The notes beneath the pieces were generated by a model. That model saw only the letters and a program-made list of their open reading frames with translations. It was not told where the DNA came from and made no database searches. 64,000 nt of DNA, from positions 248,001-312,000 of the forward strand of contig CAXXRA010000005.1 in assembly GCA_963663975.2 (NCBI GenBank), given 5' to 3'. Position numbers and translations under genes: made by a program. The first letter of the stretch is position 1, and each line of letters opens with the position of its first letter. The DNA is from JANQRX01 sp963663975. Its GTDB lineage: Bacteria; Pseudomonadota; Alphaproteobacteria; Rhizobiales; Kaistiaceae. This document shows, one piece after another, positions 8,302 to 16,786 of this stretch.

Positions 8302-9021
8302 ATGTCCACCCAACTGCTTTTTCGCGACGACCCCTACCAGACCGAATCCGAAGCCACCGTGCTGGCAATCAACGACCGGCGGGGAATCATCCTCGACCGC
8401 ACGGTGTTCTACGCCACCGGCGGCGGGCAGCCGGGCGACAGCGGACGCCTGGTCTCATCGGCCGGCGACACGGCCGTGGCGACCACCGTCTATGGCGACG
8501 ACAAGACCGAGATCGTGCACGTTCCGGGCGAGGATCAGCCGTTGCCCGAGACCGGCGAAACACTCACCGCGGCCATCGATTGGGACCGCCGCCATCGTCA
8601 CATGCGCATCCACACCGGTCTTCATCTGCTCTCGGTGATCATGCCGTTCCCGGTCACCGGCGGTCAGATCAAGGCCGGCGAAGGACGGCTCGATTTCGAT
8701 GTCGACGGGACCATCCCGCCCAAGGATGAACTGGCCGATCGGCTCAATCAACTGGTCCGAGCCGACCACCCGGTCAGCCAGGAATGGATCACCGACGAGG
8801 AACTCCGGGCCAATCAGGCTCTGGTCAAGACGATGAAGGTGATGCCACCGATGGGCACCGGCCAGGTCCGGCTGATCCGCATCGGCGATATCGATCTCCA
8901 GCCCTGCGGCGGCACCCATGTTCGCTCGACCGCCGAGATCGGTGAGCTCGCCATTGGCAAGATCGAAAGCAAGGGGCGGCAGAACCGGCGCGTCCGTATC
9001 CGGTTTGCCGAGATCACGTGA
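8302..9021 (+). CDS. AlaX-type alanyl-tRNA editing protein
   Basis: A free-standing homologue of the editing domain of alanyl-tRNA synthetase, 239 residues, predicted to hydrolyse mischarged Ser-tRNA(Ala). The zinc-binding motif is visible as HTGLH (His104, His108) and CGGTH (Cys202, His206). The glycine-rich FYATGGGQPGD near residue 36 belongs to the N-terminal part of longer AlaX-M/L forms. The start was chosen at 8302, where the synthetase-like sequence begins. Its stop overlaps the sseA start (TGATG), implying co-translation with the sulfurtransferase. Confidence 0.9.
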   Translation: MSTQLLFRDDPYQTESEATVLAINDRRGIILDRTVFYATGGGQPGDSGRLVSSAGDTAVATTVYGDDKTEIVHVPGEDQPLPETGETLTAAIDWDRRHRHMRIHTGLHLLSVIMPFPVTGGQIKAGEGRLDFDVDGTIPPKDELADRLNQLVRADHPVSQEWITDEELRANQALVKTMKVMPPMGTGQVRLIRIGDIDLQPCGGTHVRSTAEIGELAIGKIESKGRQNRRVRIRFAEIT

Positions 9022-9869
9022 TGGGCGCCAATTCGCTGGTTTCAACCGCCTGGCTTGCCGATCACCTCGACGACCCCGATTTGAGGATCGTCGACGCCTC
9101 CTGGTTCCTTCCCGGCGCCGGCAAGGTCGGGCGTGACGCCTACGCCGGTGGTCACATTCCCGGTGCCGTGTTTTTCGACATCGACGAGATCGCCGATCGC
9201 GCCAGCCCCCTGCCCCACATGATGCCCACGGCTGATGATTTCTCCACGGCGGTTGGTGCCATGGGAATTGCAGCCGACCACAAGATCGTCGTCTACGATG
9301 CCGAAGGCATTTTTTCCGCCGCCCGCGTGTGGTGGAGCTTTCGCACCATGGGCGCCGACGAAATTGCCGTGCTCGATGGCGGCTTGCCCAAATGGCGCGC
9401 CGAGGGCCGGCCGATCACGGCTGAGATGACCAACCGCAAGCCGGTCGAGTTCATACCCGGCCACGACCGGCGGGCGGTGGCCGATCTTGATCAGATTCGT
9501 GGTGCGCTGGGATCGCAAGCGTTTCAGATCGTCGACGCCAGATCGGCCGCGCGATTTCGTGGCGAAGCATCCGAACCGCGACCGGGCGTCAGGTCGGGAC
9601 ACATTCCCGACAGCTACAATCTTCCCTTCGGCGACGTCATCAGCGACGGCGCCATGAAATCAGCGCCGGAGATTCGACAGGCATTCGAGCGCGTCGGCGT
9701 CGATCTCGACCGTCCCATCGTGACCAGTTGCGGTTCCGGCGTGACCGCGGCGATTCTGAATCTGGCGCTGGATCAGCTGGGCATCCGGCCGGCAGGTCTC
9801 TATGATGGCTCGTGGTCCGAATGGGGCGCCCACGGCGAAACCGAAATCGCCACGGCCGAGGGTCGCTGA
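9021..9869 (+). CDS. sseA: 3-mercaptopyruvate sulfurtransferase
   Basis: A tandem rhodanese of 282 residues that moves sulfur from 3-mercaptopyruvate to thiophilic acceptors. The N-terminal inactive domain has GHIPGAVFFDIDEIAD and DAEGIFSAARVWW. The C-terminal domain carries the catalytic CGSGVTA loop with the nucleophile Cys at about residue 237; CGSGVT is the mercaptopyruvate-type active-site loop, unlike the CRxGxT of thiosulfate rhodaneses. An in-frame GTG at 9018 would add one residue; ATG 9021 is preferred. It is coupled to the AlaX gene by a 1-nt overlap. Confidence 0.93.
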   Translation: MGANSLVSTAWLADHLDDPDLRIVDASWFLPGAGKVGRDAYAGGHIPGAVFFDIDEIADRASPLPHMMPTADDFSTAVGAMGIAADHKIVVYDAEGIFSAARVWWSFRTMGADEIAVLDGGLPKWRAEGRPITAEMTNRKPVEFIPGHDRRAVADLDQIRGALGSQAFQIVDARSAARFRGEASEPRPGVRSGHIPDSYNLPFGDVISDGAMKSAPEIRQAFERVGVDLDRPIVTSCGSGVTAAILNLALDQLGIRPAGLYDGSWSEWGAHGETEIATAEGR

Positions 9870-9970
9870 CCGTCCCGTTCAGGCCACGTTCAACTGGTCC
9901 ACCCCTTATTGTCGCCACACACGCCGGCTCCCTACCCGTTGCCGCACCCGCTCGCACCGCGAGGAAGACA

Positions 9971-11254
9971 ATGATGAAGTCAGTACCCCTGGGCCTTGCC
10001 ACCGCCATCACGGTAATTTTGATGGCGGCACCCACCGGCGCGACCGAACGGCCGGCGCGGCAAATCCTGCTGGCGCAGGCCGAAACATCGACCCTGGCGC
10101 CGCTCGACCCTATCGCCCAGGCCGAACAGGAGGTCGAGGAGGCGCGCGCCGCCTTGCGCGCCGCCATGGCCGGCAGTGGCAACGTTCGCGAGGCCCGGCG
10201 GGCCCTGCGCCGGGCGCTGGAGCGGCTGGAATTGGCGCGCGAGAACCCGGACGAGCCCTTGCCGCCGTTGGACGGCGAGGAAAAGGCTGCCGGCAGAGAC
10301 GATGACGACTACGAAGATGACTCCGACGAGGACGACGACGACGAGGACGAGGATCGTCGGAGATTGGCGAGCCAGCCCGCGCCCGAAGAAAGCGTCGAGA
10401 TCCAGGTCGAAGACGGCCGGGTGATCGTGCGCCAGGGCGGTCGACTCACCATTCGGCACGACGATTCGGCGCGGCTGGAACAGGGCGGCGGCCGGCGCCA
10501 GGTCGAAACGGGGAGCGACGGCACCACCACCACCACCGTCATCCGGCCGGACGGTACCCGGGTGGTGACCGTGCGCGATGCCGACGGCAACATCCTCGAG
10601 CGCAACCGCCGCAGGCCCGACGGCCAGGTCGAGATACTGATCGGCGCCGCGCCATCGGGAGACCAGCCTCCGCCCCGGGCGCCGGATCGGCCGGTTCTGC
10701 AGCTTCACCGGATTCTCCCGCAACTGGTCGTGCCGATTCCGCAGCACGACTACATCGTGGAAAGCGAAAGCGCGTCCCAGAGACAGCTTGAGCAGGCCTT
10801 GATCGCACCGCCTGTCGAACGGGTGGAGCGATCGTACTCGCTGCGCGAAATTCGCGAGAGCGGCCGCCTGCGCAACAAGCTGAGGCGGATCGACATCGAC
10901 ACCGTAACGTTCGAATTCGGCAGTGCCGCCGTACCGCCCGACCAGATCCCGCGCATGGAACGGATCGGCGTCGCCCTCGGCGCGGTTCTGTCGCGCGATC
11001 CCGATGAGGTTTTCCTGATCGAGGGTCACACCGACGCCGTGGGCTCAGACCTCGCCAATCTGGCGCTGTCCGATCGCCGCGCCGAGAGCGTCGCCCAGAT
11101 CCTGACCTTCTATTTTTCCATCCCGCCGGAGAATTTGATCACCCAGGGGTATGGCGAACATTTCCTCAAGATACTGACCGCGCATGCCGAAAGAGAGAAC
11201 CGACGGGTGACGCTGCGCCGCATCACGCCGCTGTTACGCGCCGAGGTACGGTAA
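9971..11254 (+). CDS. Secreted OmpA-family protein with an acidic repeat tract
   Basis: A 427-residue envelope protein. ATG 9971 follows GAGGAAG by a good spacing and opens a signal peptide (MMKSVPLGLATAITVILMAA, cleaved near GATE). Next come an Ala/Glu/Arg helical stretch, a strongly acidic run at residues 110-128 made almost only of Asp and Glu, a central beta-rich part with TTTTVIRPDGTRVVTV and DADGNILERNRR, and a C-terminal OmpA peptidoglycan-binding domain from about residue 305. The OmpA signature is FEFGSAAVPPD...IEGHTDAVGSDLANLALSDRRAESV. It probably anchors to peptidoglycan from the periplasm or outer membrane. The acidic run could bind cations; that is a guess. Confidence 0.88.
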   Translation: MMKSVPLGLATAITVILMAAPTGATERPARQILLAQAETSTLAPLDPIAQAEQEVEEARAALRAAMAGSGNVREARRALRRALERLELARENPDEPLPPLDGEEKAAGRDDDDYEDDSDEDDDDEDEDRRRLASQPAPEESVEIQVEDGRVIVRQGGRLTIRHDDSARLEQGGGRRQVETGSDGTTTTTVIRPDGTRVVTVRDADGNILERNRRRPDGQVEILIGAAPSGDQPPPRAPDRPVLQLHRILPQLVVPIPQHDYIVESESASQRQLEQALIAPPVERVERSYSLREIRESGRLRNKLRRIDIDTVTFEFGSAAVPPDQIPRMERIGVALGAVLSRDPDEVFLIEGHTDAVGSDLANLALSDRRAESVAQILTFYFSIPPENLITQGYGEHFLKILTAHAERENRRVTLRRITPLLRAEVR

Positions 11255-11277
11255 CCGCATCCGAGTGCCAAGCTGAG

Positions 11278-11300
11278 CCGGGCGGATTTCTGCCGCCCGG
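11278..11300. terminator. Bidirectional terminator hairpin between convergent genes
   Basis: A perfect 8-bp GC stem CCGGGCGG/CCGCCCGG with a 7-nt loop lies between the OmpA-family gene and the convergent binding-protein gene. Only a short TT follows it, so its strength is uncertain. Confidence 0.6.
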
Positions 11301-11307
11301 TTGAACC

Positions 11308-12318
11308 TCACCTGATCGGCGGCGCGTATTGAATGCCGCCGTCGCGCCACAGGGCATTGAGTCCGCGCGCCATGCCCAGATCCGAACCCTGGCCGAGATT
11401 GCGCTCGAAGATTTCACCGTAATTTCCCACCGCCCTGATGGCGTCCGCGGCCCAGTGCCGGGACAGCCCCAGGATTTCACCATAGGCACCGTCGGTGCCG
11501 ATGAGGCTGCGTATCTCCTGGTCGGCCGAGTCGGCCAGATCGTCGATATTGGCGGAGTTCAGCCCGAGTTCCTCAGCGTTGACGAGCGCGAAATGGACCC
11601 ATTTCACAACCGCAAACCAGCGATCGTCGCCGCCGCGAACGACCGGGCCGACCGGTTTTCGCGAGATGATCTCCGGCAGCACGACATGTTCGTTTGGGTC
11701 GGCAAGCGCCAGCCGGGTGACGTGGAGTTGTGAGGCATCTCCGGTGACCGTATTGCAGCGTCCCGATTCATAGGCGGCAATCGTTTCTCCCGGTTGCTCC
11801 AGAACAACCGGTTCGTAGGCCATGTTGTTGGCATCGAAGAACCGCGCCATGTCGATTTCCGCCACCGTTCCGGCGAGTACGCAAACCGGGGCGCCGGAAA
11901 GCTCCTTGGCCGACACCAGCCCGAGTTCCCGCCCGACCATGAAAGCCTGGCCGTCGTAGTAACTGGCCGCGGCGAACACCAGCCCTAGGGAGACATCGCG
12001 CGACAGGGTCCAGGCGGTATGGCGTGTCAGGACGTCGACCTCGCCATCGGACAGCGCTCGGAACCGCTCCTTGTCGGACAGTTCCACGAAGTTGACGGCC
12101 TGGCGGTCGCCGAGCACCGCGGCAGCGATCGCCCGACAGTAGTCGATGTGGAAACCGCTCCATTGGTCGGGACCGGTTTGGGTGCTGAAACCGGGGAGCT
12201 CCTCCCCAACGCCGCAAAGGAGCACGCCGCGCTGGCGAACATCGTCAAGGGTTGCCGCCGTTGCGGAGGTCGTCAACGCCAGTGCGCCAGCCAGCACGCT
12301 CACAAGGTACCTGTTCAC
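11308..12318 (-). CDS. AapJ-type general L-amino-acid ABC transporter binding protein
   Basis: A periplasmic solute-binding protein of 336 residues (SBP_bac_3 fold). The chosen GTG start at 12318 has GGGAG 6-10 nt upstream and opens a clean signal peptide, VNRYLVSVLAGALALTTSATA; longer in-frame extensions upstream read like non-coding sequence. The mature part begins TLDDVRQRGVLLCGV and contains GFHIDYCRAIAAAVLGD and DVLTRHTAWTLSRD, both typical of AapJ. No permease or ATPase gene is adjacent, unlike the classic aapJQMP operon, so this may be an orphan binding protein using a distant transporter. It is divergent from metC with an inverted repeat between them. Confidence 0.88.
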   Translation of the reverse strand: MNRYLVSVLAGALALTTSATAATLDDVRQRGVLLCGVGEELPGFSTQTGPDQWSGFHIDYCRAIAAAVLGDRQAVNFVELSDKERFRALSDGEVDVLTRHTAWTLSRDVSLGLVFAAASYYDGQAFMVGRELGLVSAKELSGAPVCVLAGTVAEIDMARFFDANNMAYEPVVLEQPGETIAAYESGRCNTVTGDASQLHVTRLALADPNEHVVLPEIISRKPVGPVVRGGDDRWFAVVKWVHFALVNAEELGLNSANIDDLADSADQEIRSLIGTDGAYGEILGLSRHWAADAIRAVGNYGEIFERNLGQGSDLGMARGLNALWRDGGIQYAPPIR

Positions 12319-12434
12319 GCCGCTCCCGCCTGTCGCATGTACCGCGGTACGATTCGCCGTTATGTGTGCGTCAAACCGGAAGCGCGTCAAGGCGACGGAT
12401 TGCGAGACGTTGACGGCCGAGGGATGATCATTAC

Positions 12435-12480
12435 TGCTCGACGATCGTAAAACGATCACGATCACGATCGCGGTCGAGCA
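12435..12480. repeat. Imperfect inverted repeat between divergent genes (possible operator)
   Basis: TGCTCGACGATCGT (12435-12448) is mirrored by ACGATCGCGGTCGAGCA (12464-12480), with short direct GATCAC copies in the centre. It sits just upstream of metC (RBS AGAGGGG) and about 120 nt upstream of the divergent binding-protein start. It could be an operator shared by both genes or an mRNA hairpin in the metC leader. Confidence 0.45.
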
Positions 12481-12492
12481 ATAGAGGGGTGG

Positions 12493-13677
12493 ATGATGCC
12501 TGAGTCCAACGACGGCGGGCGCAAGCTCCGGGACGCAACCCGCCTGGTCTGGGCCGGACGGGACAAGAGCCTGACCGGCCCTTTCGTCAACCCGCCGGTG
12601 ATTCACGCCTCGACGGTGTTGTTCGACTCGGCCGACGCCTTTGCCTCATACCGTTCGCGCTACACCTATGCGCGGCGCGGCAACCCGACCACCGAAGCCC
12701 TGGAAACGGCGCTGACCGAGCTCGAGCATGCAGAAGGCACGGTTCTTTGTCCCTCCGGGCTGTCGGCCTGTGCCACCGCGCTGCTGTCCTGTCTCAGCTC
12801 AGGCGACCAGCTGCTGATGGTCGACACCGTCTATGATCCCGTTCGCTACATCGCTCGGACCTTGCTGGCCAGGATGGGGGTCGAAACGGTGTTCTACGCC
12901 CCGCTGATCGGCAGCGGCATCGCCGGGTTGTTGACCGAGCGAACCCGCGCCGTCTATCTGGAATCACCGGGCAGCATGACATTCGAAGTCCAGGACCTGC
13001 CAGCCATTGCCGCAGCAGCGCGCACGCACGGTGCGGTGACACTGTTCGACAACACCTGGGCGACACCGGTCAATCTCAAGCCGCTCGATCATGGTGCCGA
13101 TCTGGCAATCGAAGCGGGCACCAAATATGTCGGCGGCCATTCCGACGTTTCGATCGGATCGGTTTCGGCCAATGCGGCAACATGGCCCGACCTCAAGAAG
13201 ACCCACGGTACCCTCGGCCTCCATGTGGCGCCCGATGACGTCTTCCTGGCGCTGCGCGGCTTGCGGACGATGGCGGTCCGCCTGGAACGTCACGCCAAAT
13301 CCGCACGCGAAGTTGCGACCTTTCTGTCGGACCAACGGGTCGTCGAGCAGGTGCTCTATCCCCCGTTGGAGGACGACCCGGGGCACGCGATCTGGCAGCG
13401 CGACATGGCCGGCGCAGGGGGCTTGATGGGCGTGGTGTTCGATGGCTGGGACGCTCAGCGGATCAAGTCCTTCGTCGACGCGCTCACCCTGTTCGGCCTG
13501 GGCTCGTCCTGGGGCGGCTATGAAAGCCTTGTCGCCTTCACCGATCCGGCCCGCCATCGCAGCGCGACGGCGTGGACGCGGGGAATCGTCGTTCGGTTGT
13601 TCATCGGTTTGGAGGATCCGGCCGACCTGATCGCCGACATCAAGCAGGCGATCGAACGATCAGGTCGGGATTCCTGA
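12493..13677 (+). CDS. metC: Cystathionine beta-lyase
   Basis: A Cys/Met-metabolism PLP enzyme of 394 residues that cleaves cystathionine to homocysteine, pyruvate and ammonia. The PLP lysine is Lys211 in IEAGTKYVGGHSD. Other fold-type I landmarks are YARRGNPTT, CPSGLSACATALLSC and the PLP-ring Asp in LFDNTWATP. MetB- and MetZ-type relatives usually have AATKY or SATKY around the lysine, while AGTKYVGGHSD and the C-terminal GSSWGGYESL favour MetC. A purine-rich AGAGGGG precedes the start. The last 18 nt overlap the convergent PAP2 gene. Confidence 0.92.
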   Translation: MMPESNDGGRKLRDATRLVWAGRDKSLTGPFVNPPVIHASTVLFDSADAFASYRSRYTYARRGNPTTEALETALTELEHAEGTVLCPSGLSACATALLSCLSSGDQLLMVDTVYDPVRYIARTLLARMGVETVFYAPLIGSGIAGLLTERTRAVYLESPGSMTFEVQDLPAIAAAARTHGAVTLFDNTWATPVNLKPLDHGADLAIEAGTKYVGGHSDVSIGSVSANAATWPDLKKTHGTLGLHVAPDDVFLALRGLRTMAVRLERHAKSAREVATFLSDQRVVEQVLYPPLEDDPGHAIWQRDMAGAGGLMGVVFDGWDAQRIKSFVDALTLFGLGSSWGGYESLVAFTDPARHRSATAWTRGIVVRLFIGLEDPADLIADIKQAIERSGRDS

Positions 13678-14547
13678 GGCAGGTGCGGGCCGCAACGCAA
13701 TCCACAACGCGGGCAGCAGCGCCGACAGCCAGCCCCTGTGCCGCCTTAGCCGGTTGACGACACCAAACCGCCAGGTGATGCGCCCGTCCAAGGCGCGGCG
13801 AAAGCCGTAACCGCCATAGGCCATCGCCCGCACGATCAGGTACGACACCGACGCGCCGATGAACAGCCCGGCGACAACGTCGCTGGGAAAATGGGCCCCC
13901 ACCATGACCCGGCTCCAGGCCACCACCAGAGCCGCTACCACACCGACCGTCCGCCAGCCGGTCGGTCCGAAGGCCAGCACCACGGCCACCGCACTCATGG
14001 TGGTGGCGTGCCCGGACGGGAAGCTGAAATTGGCGTAGCCGCTGAACACCAGCGGCGCGAACTCGAACACGGTGTCACCGACAAACGGTGGCCGCAGGCG
14101 GCCGACCAGCGGCTTCAACACATCGGTCAGCAGACCCGAGACTGCCACCACCATGAAGATCACCGAAGCGAAGGCGGCGATTTCGGCCCAGGCGGCGGCG
14201 TTCCTTTGACCAACCTGCCGCCAGTCGGCCATGGCGACGATGATGACCAGGAGGCCCGGTGGAATCAGCAGCCATCCGAACTTGCCGAACTGGGTGATCC
14301 ATTTGAAAAACGCTTCTGATGCGTCCGGCTGATGATCGAGCGCGGCGAAAAGCCGAGCATCGAACAGCAGCGCGGTGACGAAAATGAGCACTGCGCCGCC
14401 CAGCACGACAACCGCGACCCTGTCGGCACCGATCCTGGGTGAGGTGCGGCGGCTGCGCTGGCGATAGCTGGCCAGCATGCGCCAGCTGCGGCGCACCCGA
14501 TCGCTATACACCGCCAACAGGGTGGACGGAGATACTGGGTCGGTCAT
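13660..14547 (-). CDS. PAP2-family membrane phosphatase
   Basis: A 295-residue inner-membrane enzyme of the phosphatidic acid phosphatase type 2 family. The three catalytic motifs are complete: KPLVGRLRP (KxxxxxxRP), PSGH, and SRVMVGAHFPSD (SRxxxxxHxxxD). About six transmembrane helices surround them. The substrate is probably a lipid phosphate or undecaprenyl pyrophosphate. The upstream co-oriented gene is an ArnT-like glycosyltransferase, the usual partner in lipid A or polyprenyl-phosphate sugar transfer, and the two probably formed one operon before a MITE-like element (14551-14825) inserted between them. The start codon lies only 4 nt from the element's end, so any private leader must lie inside the element. 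Confidence 0.9.
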   Translation of the reverse strand: MTDPVSPSTLLAVYSDRVRRSWRMLASYRQRSRRTSPRIGADRVAVVVLGGAVLIFVTALLFDARLFAALDHQPDASEAFFKWITQFGKFGWLLIPPGLLVIIVAMADWRQVGQRNAAAWAEIAAFASVIFMVVAVSGLLTDVLKPLVGRLRPPFVGDTVFEFAPLVFSGYANFSFPSGHATTMSAVAVVLAFGPTGWRTVGVVAALVVAWSRVMVGAHFPSDVVAGLFIGASVSYLIVRAMAYGGYGFRRALDGRITWRFGVVNRLRRHRGWLSALLPALWIALRPAPASGIPT

Positions 14548-14550
14548 CAC

Positions 14551-14825
14551 CTAGAGCTCTTTCAACCAACTCGGAGTCAATTCTGTTTCACGATTGGCGA
14601 GGCGAACCGGCGTCGAAACAATCGACGGGCGATGCCTCGGCATCGTTCCAGACTGGTTCGGCGTTGGGCGCCCGCCAATCGGAAACCCGAAGGGACGGGC
14701 TATTTTGCGCCAATTCCTGCGCAAAGCCCCTCGACCGTATCCCGATACGCTCTTCGAGCCTTCACTTGATCTTGTCACAAAATCGCTCCGTCAGAATGGC
14801 TCCGAGTTGGTCGAAAGGGCTCTAG
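14551..14825. mobile_element. MITE-like palindromic element, copy A (275 bp, CTAG ends)
   Basis: It begins CTAGAGCTCTTTCAACCAACTC and ends in the inverted form GAGTTGGTCGAAAGGGCTCTAG. Its centre (GTCGAAACAATCGACGGGCG, GATGCCTCGGCATCG, GGCGTTGGGCGCCCGCC) matches the copies at 21002-21277 and 38583-38753. Copies A and B share the longer right half. There is no conserved open frame, so it is non-autonomous. It lies between a glycosyltransferase gene and the PAP2 gene, both minus strand, and its right-end CTAG contains the TAG stop of the glycosyltransferase. Confidence 0.8.
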
Positions 14826-16480
14826 ATACCATCCAGCGCGAATACATGCATTTCGGCACGTCGTAGTTTGCGCAGATTGACCCCGACGACCCGAGCGTGG
14901 TCGGTCAGTTCCAACCCGAGGTCGTCCGCCCGCTGCCGGAATGACGAAATCTGTCCCCGCTCGACCGCCGCGACCCGGCATCCGTCCACGGCCAGAAAAT
15001 CCGCGGCCCCGGCCGCGTCGACGAAGCGAAGCGAGGGGCCACTTATGAAGGCCGCGCTCTCCTCCGGATAGCCGGCCACGGACAGCGTCGGCGAGCTGCA
15101 GTTCACGGCCTGGGTCGTTGCAGTCTCGACGCGTTCGCTGATTCTGAGGCCACCGAGCCCGGGAAGAAAAGCGCCGAAGAAGTTCCAGTAGATCAACATG
15201 GCCGACACCGCCGCCAGGGCCGCCGATGGCCCGACCCGTCCCTTCCTGAGCCAGAACCAGGCGACCGGCCCCAGCACCGCCGCCACCATCAGCCAGATCG
15301 TCCCGAGCACTGGTATGCGTCCTTCCAGGGCCCACAGCGCCACCGGAAAAACGACGGCTGAAACCGGGGGCCATACCAGCGGTCCGAGCGAAAGGAACCA
15401 GGTGATCCAGCCGCTGATCCGGGCTCCGCCACGATCGATCGCAACGCCCGCCAGTATGGCGAGCGCGGGAAGCGCCGGCAGGATGAGATGCGGCAGCTTG
15501 TCCGGCCAGAATTCCGCAACAAGCCAAGGCGGTGCCAGCCACGCCAGAGCGAACATCACTGCCGGCCGGCGGAAATTGTCGACGATCCAAGGCAGCGCCA
15601 CCAGGATGAAGGTCACGGCGGGGCCCATCATCAGCGGCAGTAGCAGGAAATAAGTCCCTGGCGGCGCGTCGACGGCAAAGACAACGCCGAGGCGGGCGAG
15701 AATAGGTTCCGGCTGGTAGCTGAAACCGTCGGTGAGAAGGCTGACGCCGGTGACCGCCGCCCAGAGCGCCACCGCCGCTGCGATCAACACAGCGCCGGGG
15801 AACGATTTGAGCTGACGGGTCCAGCCGCCCCTGTCCAGCGCAAGCAGGCCTGCCGTGACCAGGAGCGCGCCCGGTGCCCAGGGCCCACAAACCAGAAAAC
15901 CGACGGCGATGGCGCACCAGAACAGAACCGCAAATCGCGCCCGGTTTCTGCCCAAGGGATTGGCCCACAGTCTCACCAGCGCGCCGGCGCCCAAAATCAG
16001 GACGGCAAGCAGCACCGTGTCCGGCATGGCCAGCCGGGCCTGAAAGCCGAGCGCACTGCTGGCCGCCAGCAACAGGCCGGCCAGCAAAGCCCCCCGATTT
16101 CGAACAACGACAAGAGCGGCCCACCAGGTCAAAACCGGAACGGCCAGGCCGGCCAGCAGCGAGGGCAGGCGATAGGTCCACAGCGGCGCATCCTGGCCGA
16201 CAAGCTGGGAGGCGAACGCCACCAGCCAGTAACCGCCCCTCGCCGCCCAGATGAGGTCCGAACTCCCTGTCTGCAGCCGAATGGTGGCGTAGTCGCCGGT
16301 GGCCGACATGGCGCGCGCCGCCACCACGTATCCCGGCTCGGCGCCGTCCATCAGGGGTGTGGCGGCAAAGCCGGGCAGCAGGCACAGGACGGTGAAGACC
16401 AGGATTGTCGCGGCCGACAGGGAACGCGACCGTGCGACCACGGCAATCAGGTCGTCAAGCCGGTTTGCGAAATCCATCAC
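14822..16480 (-). CDS. ArnT/PMT-like polytopic glycosyltransferase
   Basis: A 552-residue inner-membrane protein with about 11-12 hydrophobic helices followed by a soluble C-terminal domain (from about residue 430). It looks like a GT-C fold polyprenyl-phosphate sugar transferase of the ArnT/PMT type. Evidence: an acidic pair early in the first periplasmic loop (LMDGAEPGYVVAARAMSATG, the DE/DA-x-E region), helix-rich organisation, and a periplasmic tail with a few Cys (NCSSP, DGCRVA). PAP2 downstream supports a role in lipid A or polyisoprenyl-linked glycan modification. The stop codon TAG is formed by the terminal CTAG of the neighbouring MITE, so the natural C-terminus may have been shifted by a few residues. 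Confidence 0.82.
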   Translation of the reverse strand: MMDFANRLDDLIAVVARSRSLSAATILVFTVLCLLPGFAATPLMDGAEPGYVVAARAMSATGDYATIRLQTGSSDLIWAARGGYWLVAFASQLVGQDAPLWTYRLPSLLAGLAVPVLTWWAALVVVRNRGALLAGLLLAASSALGFQARLAMPDTVLLAVLILGAGALVRLWANPLGRNRARFAVLFWCAIAVGFLVCGPWAPGALLVTAGLLALDRGGWTRQLKSFPGAVLIAAAVALWAAVTGVSLLTDGFSYQPEPILARLGVVFAVDAPPGTYFLLLPLMMGPAVTFILVALPWIVDNFRRPAVMFALAWLAPPWLVAEFWPDKLPHLILPALPALAILAGVAIDRGGARISGWITWFLSLGPLVWPPVSAVVFPVALWALEGRIPVLGTIWLMVAAVLGPVAWFWLRKGRVGPSAALAAVSAMLIYWNFFGAFLPGLGGLRISERVETATTQAVNCSSPTLSVAGYPEESAAFISGPSLRFVDAAGAADFLAVDGCRVAAVERGQISSFRQRADDLGLELTDHARVVGVNLRKLRRAEMHVFALDGI

Positions 16481-16705
16481 CTGCCCCAGCGGCCGTCAAC
16501 CAACCCGGCCGGGAAAATCCATGCCCCACCGCCCGCAATTCCTTTCGCCGCCTTAGTGAACGGCGGCGCCCGTGTTTGCAAGAATCGCCGGCTTCCTCGC
16601 TCGCCAAATCGACGCCGCCAACCGTCGCATCGCCTATTGGTCCTTACCTGTTGACGGCTTTGCGCACGCACCCTGCCCGCGCGTACTGCGAAGATCATGA
16701 ACTCC

Positions 16706-16745
16706 GGTTAGCCGCTCTTCCGGCTGCCGCTGCCAGCGGCTAACC
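16706..16745. promoter_or_regulatory. 11-bp inverted repeat in the 300-bp leader before the sensor gene
   Basis: GGTTAGCCGCT (16706-16716) and AGCGGCTAACC (16735-16745) form a perfect inverted repeat 41 nt upstream of the start at 16787. It could be an operator or an RNA hairpin in the leader. Nothing else recognisable lies between 16481 and 16786. Confidence 0.4.
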
Positions 16746-16786
16746 TGCCCCCGCGCCACCTCCGGCGCCGGGACCCAGCTCGCAAA

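Noticed and set aside
7103..8368. A 421-codon minus-strand open frame
   Set aside because: It is antisense to the well-supported cysteine synthase gene.
14594..14866. Open frames within the MITE-like copies
   Set aside because: They are not conserved in frame or sequence between copies, so the elements are treated as non-coding.
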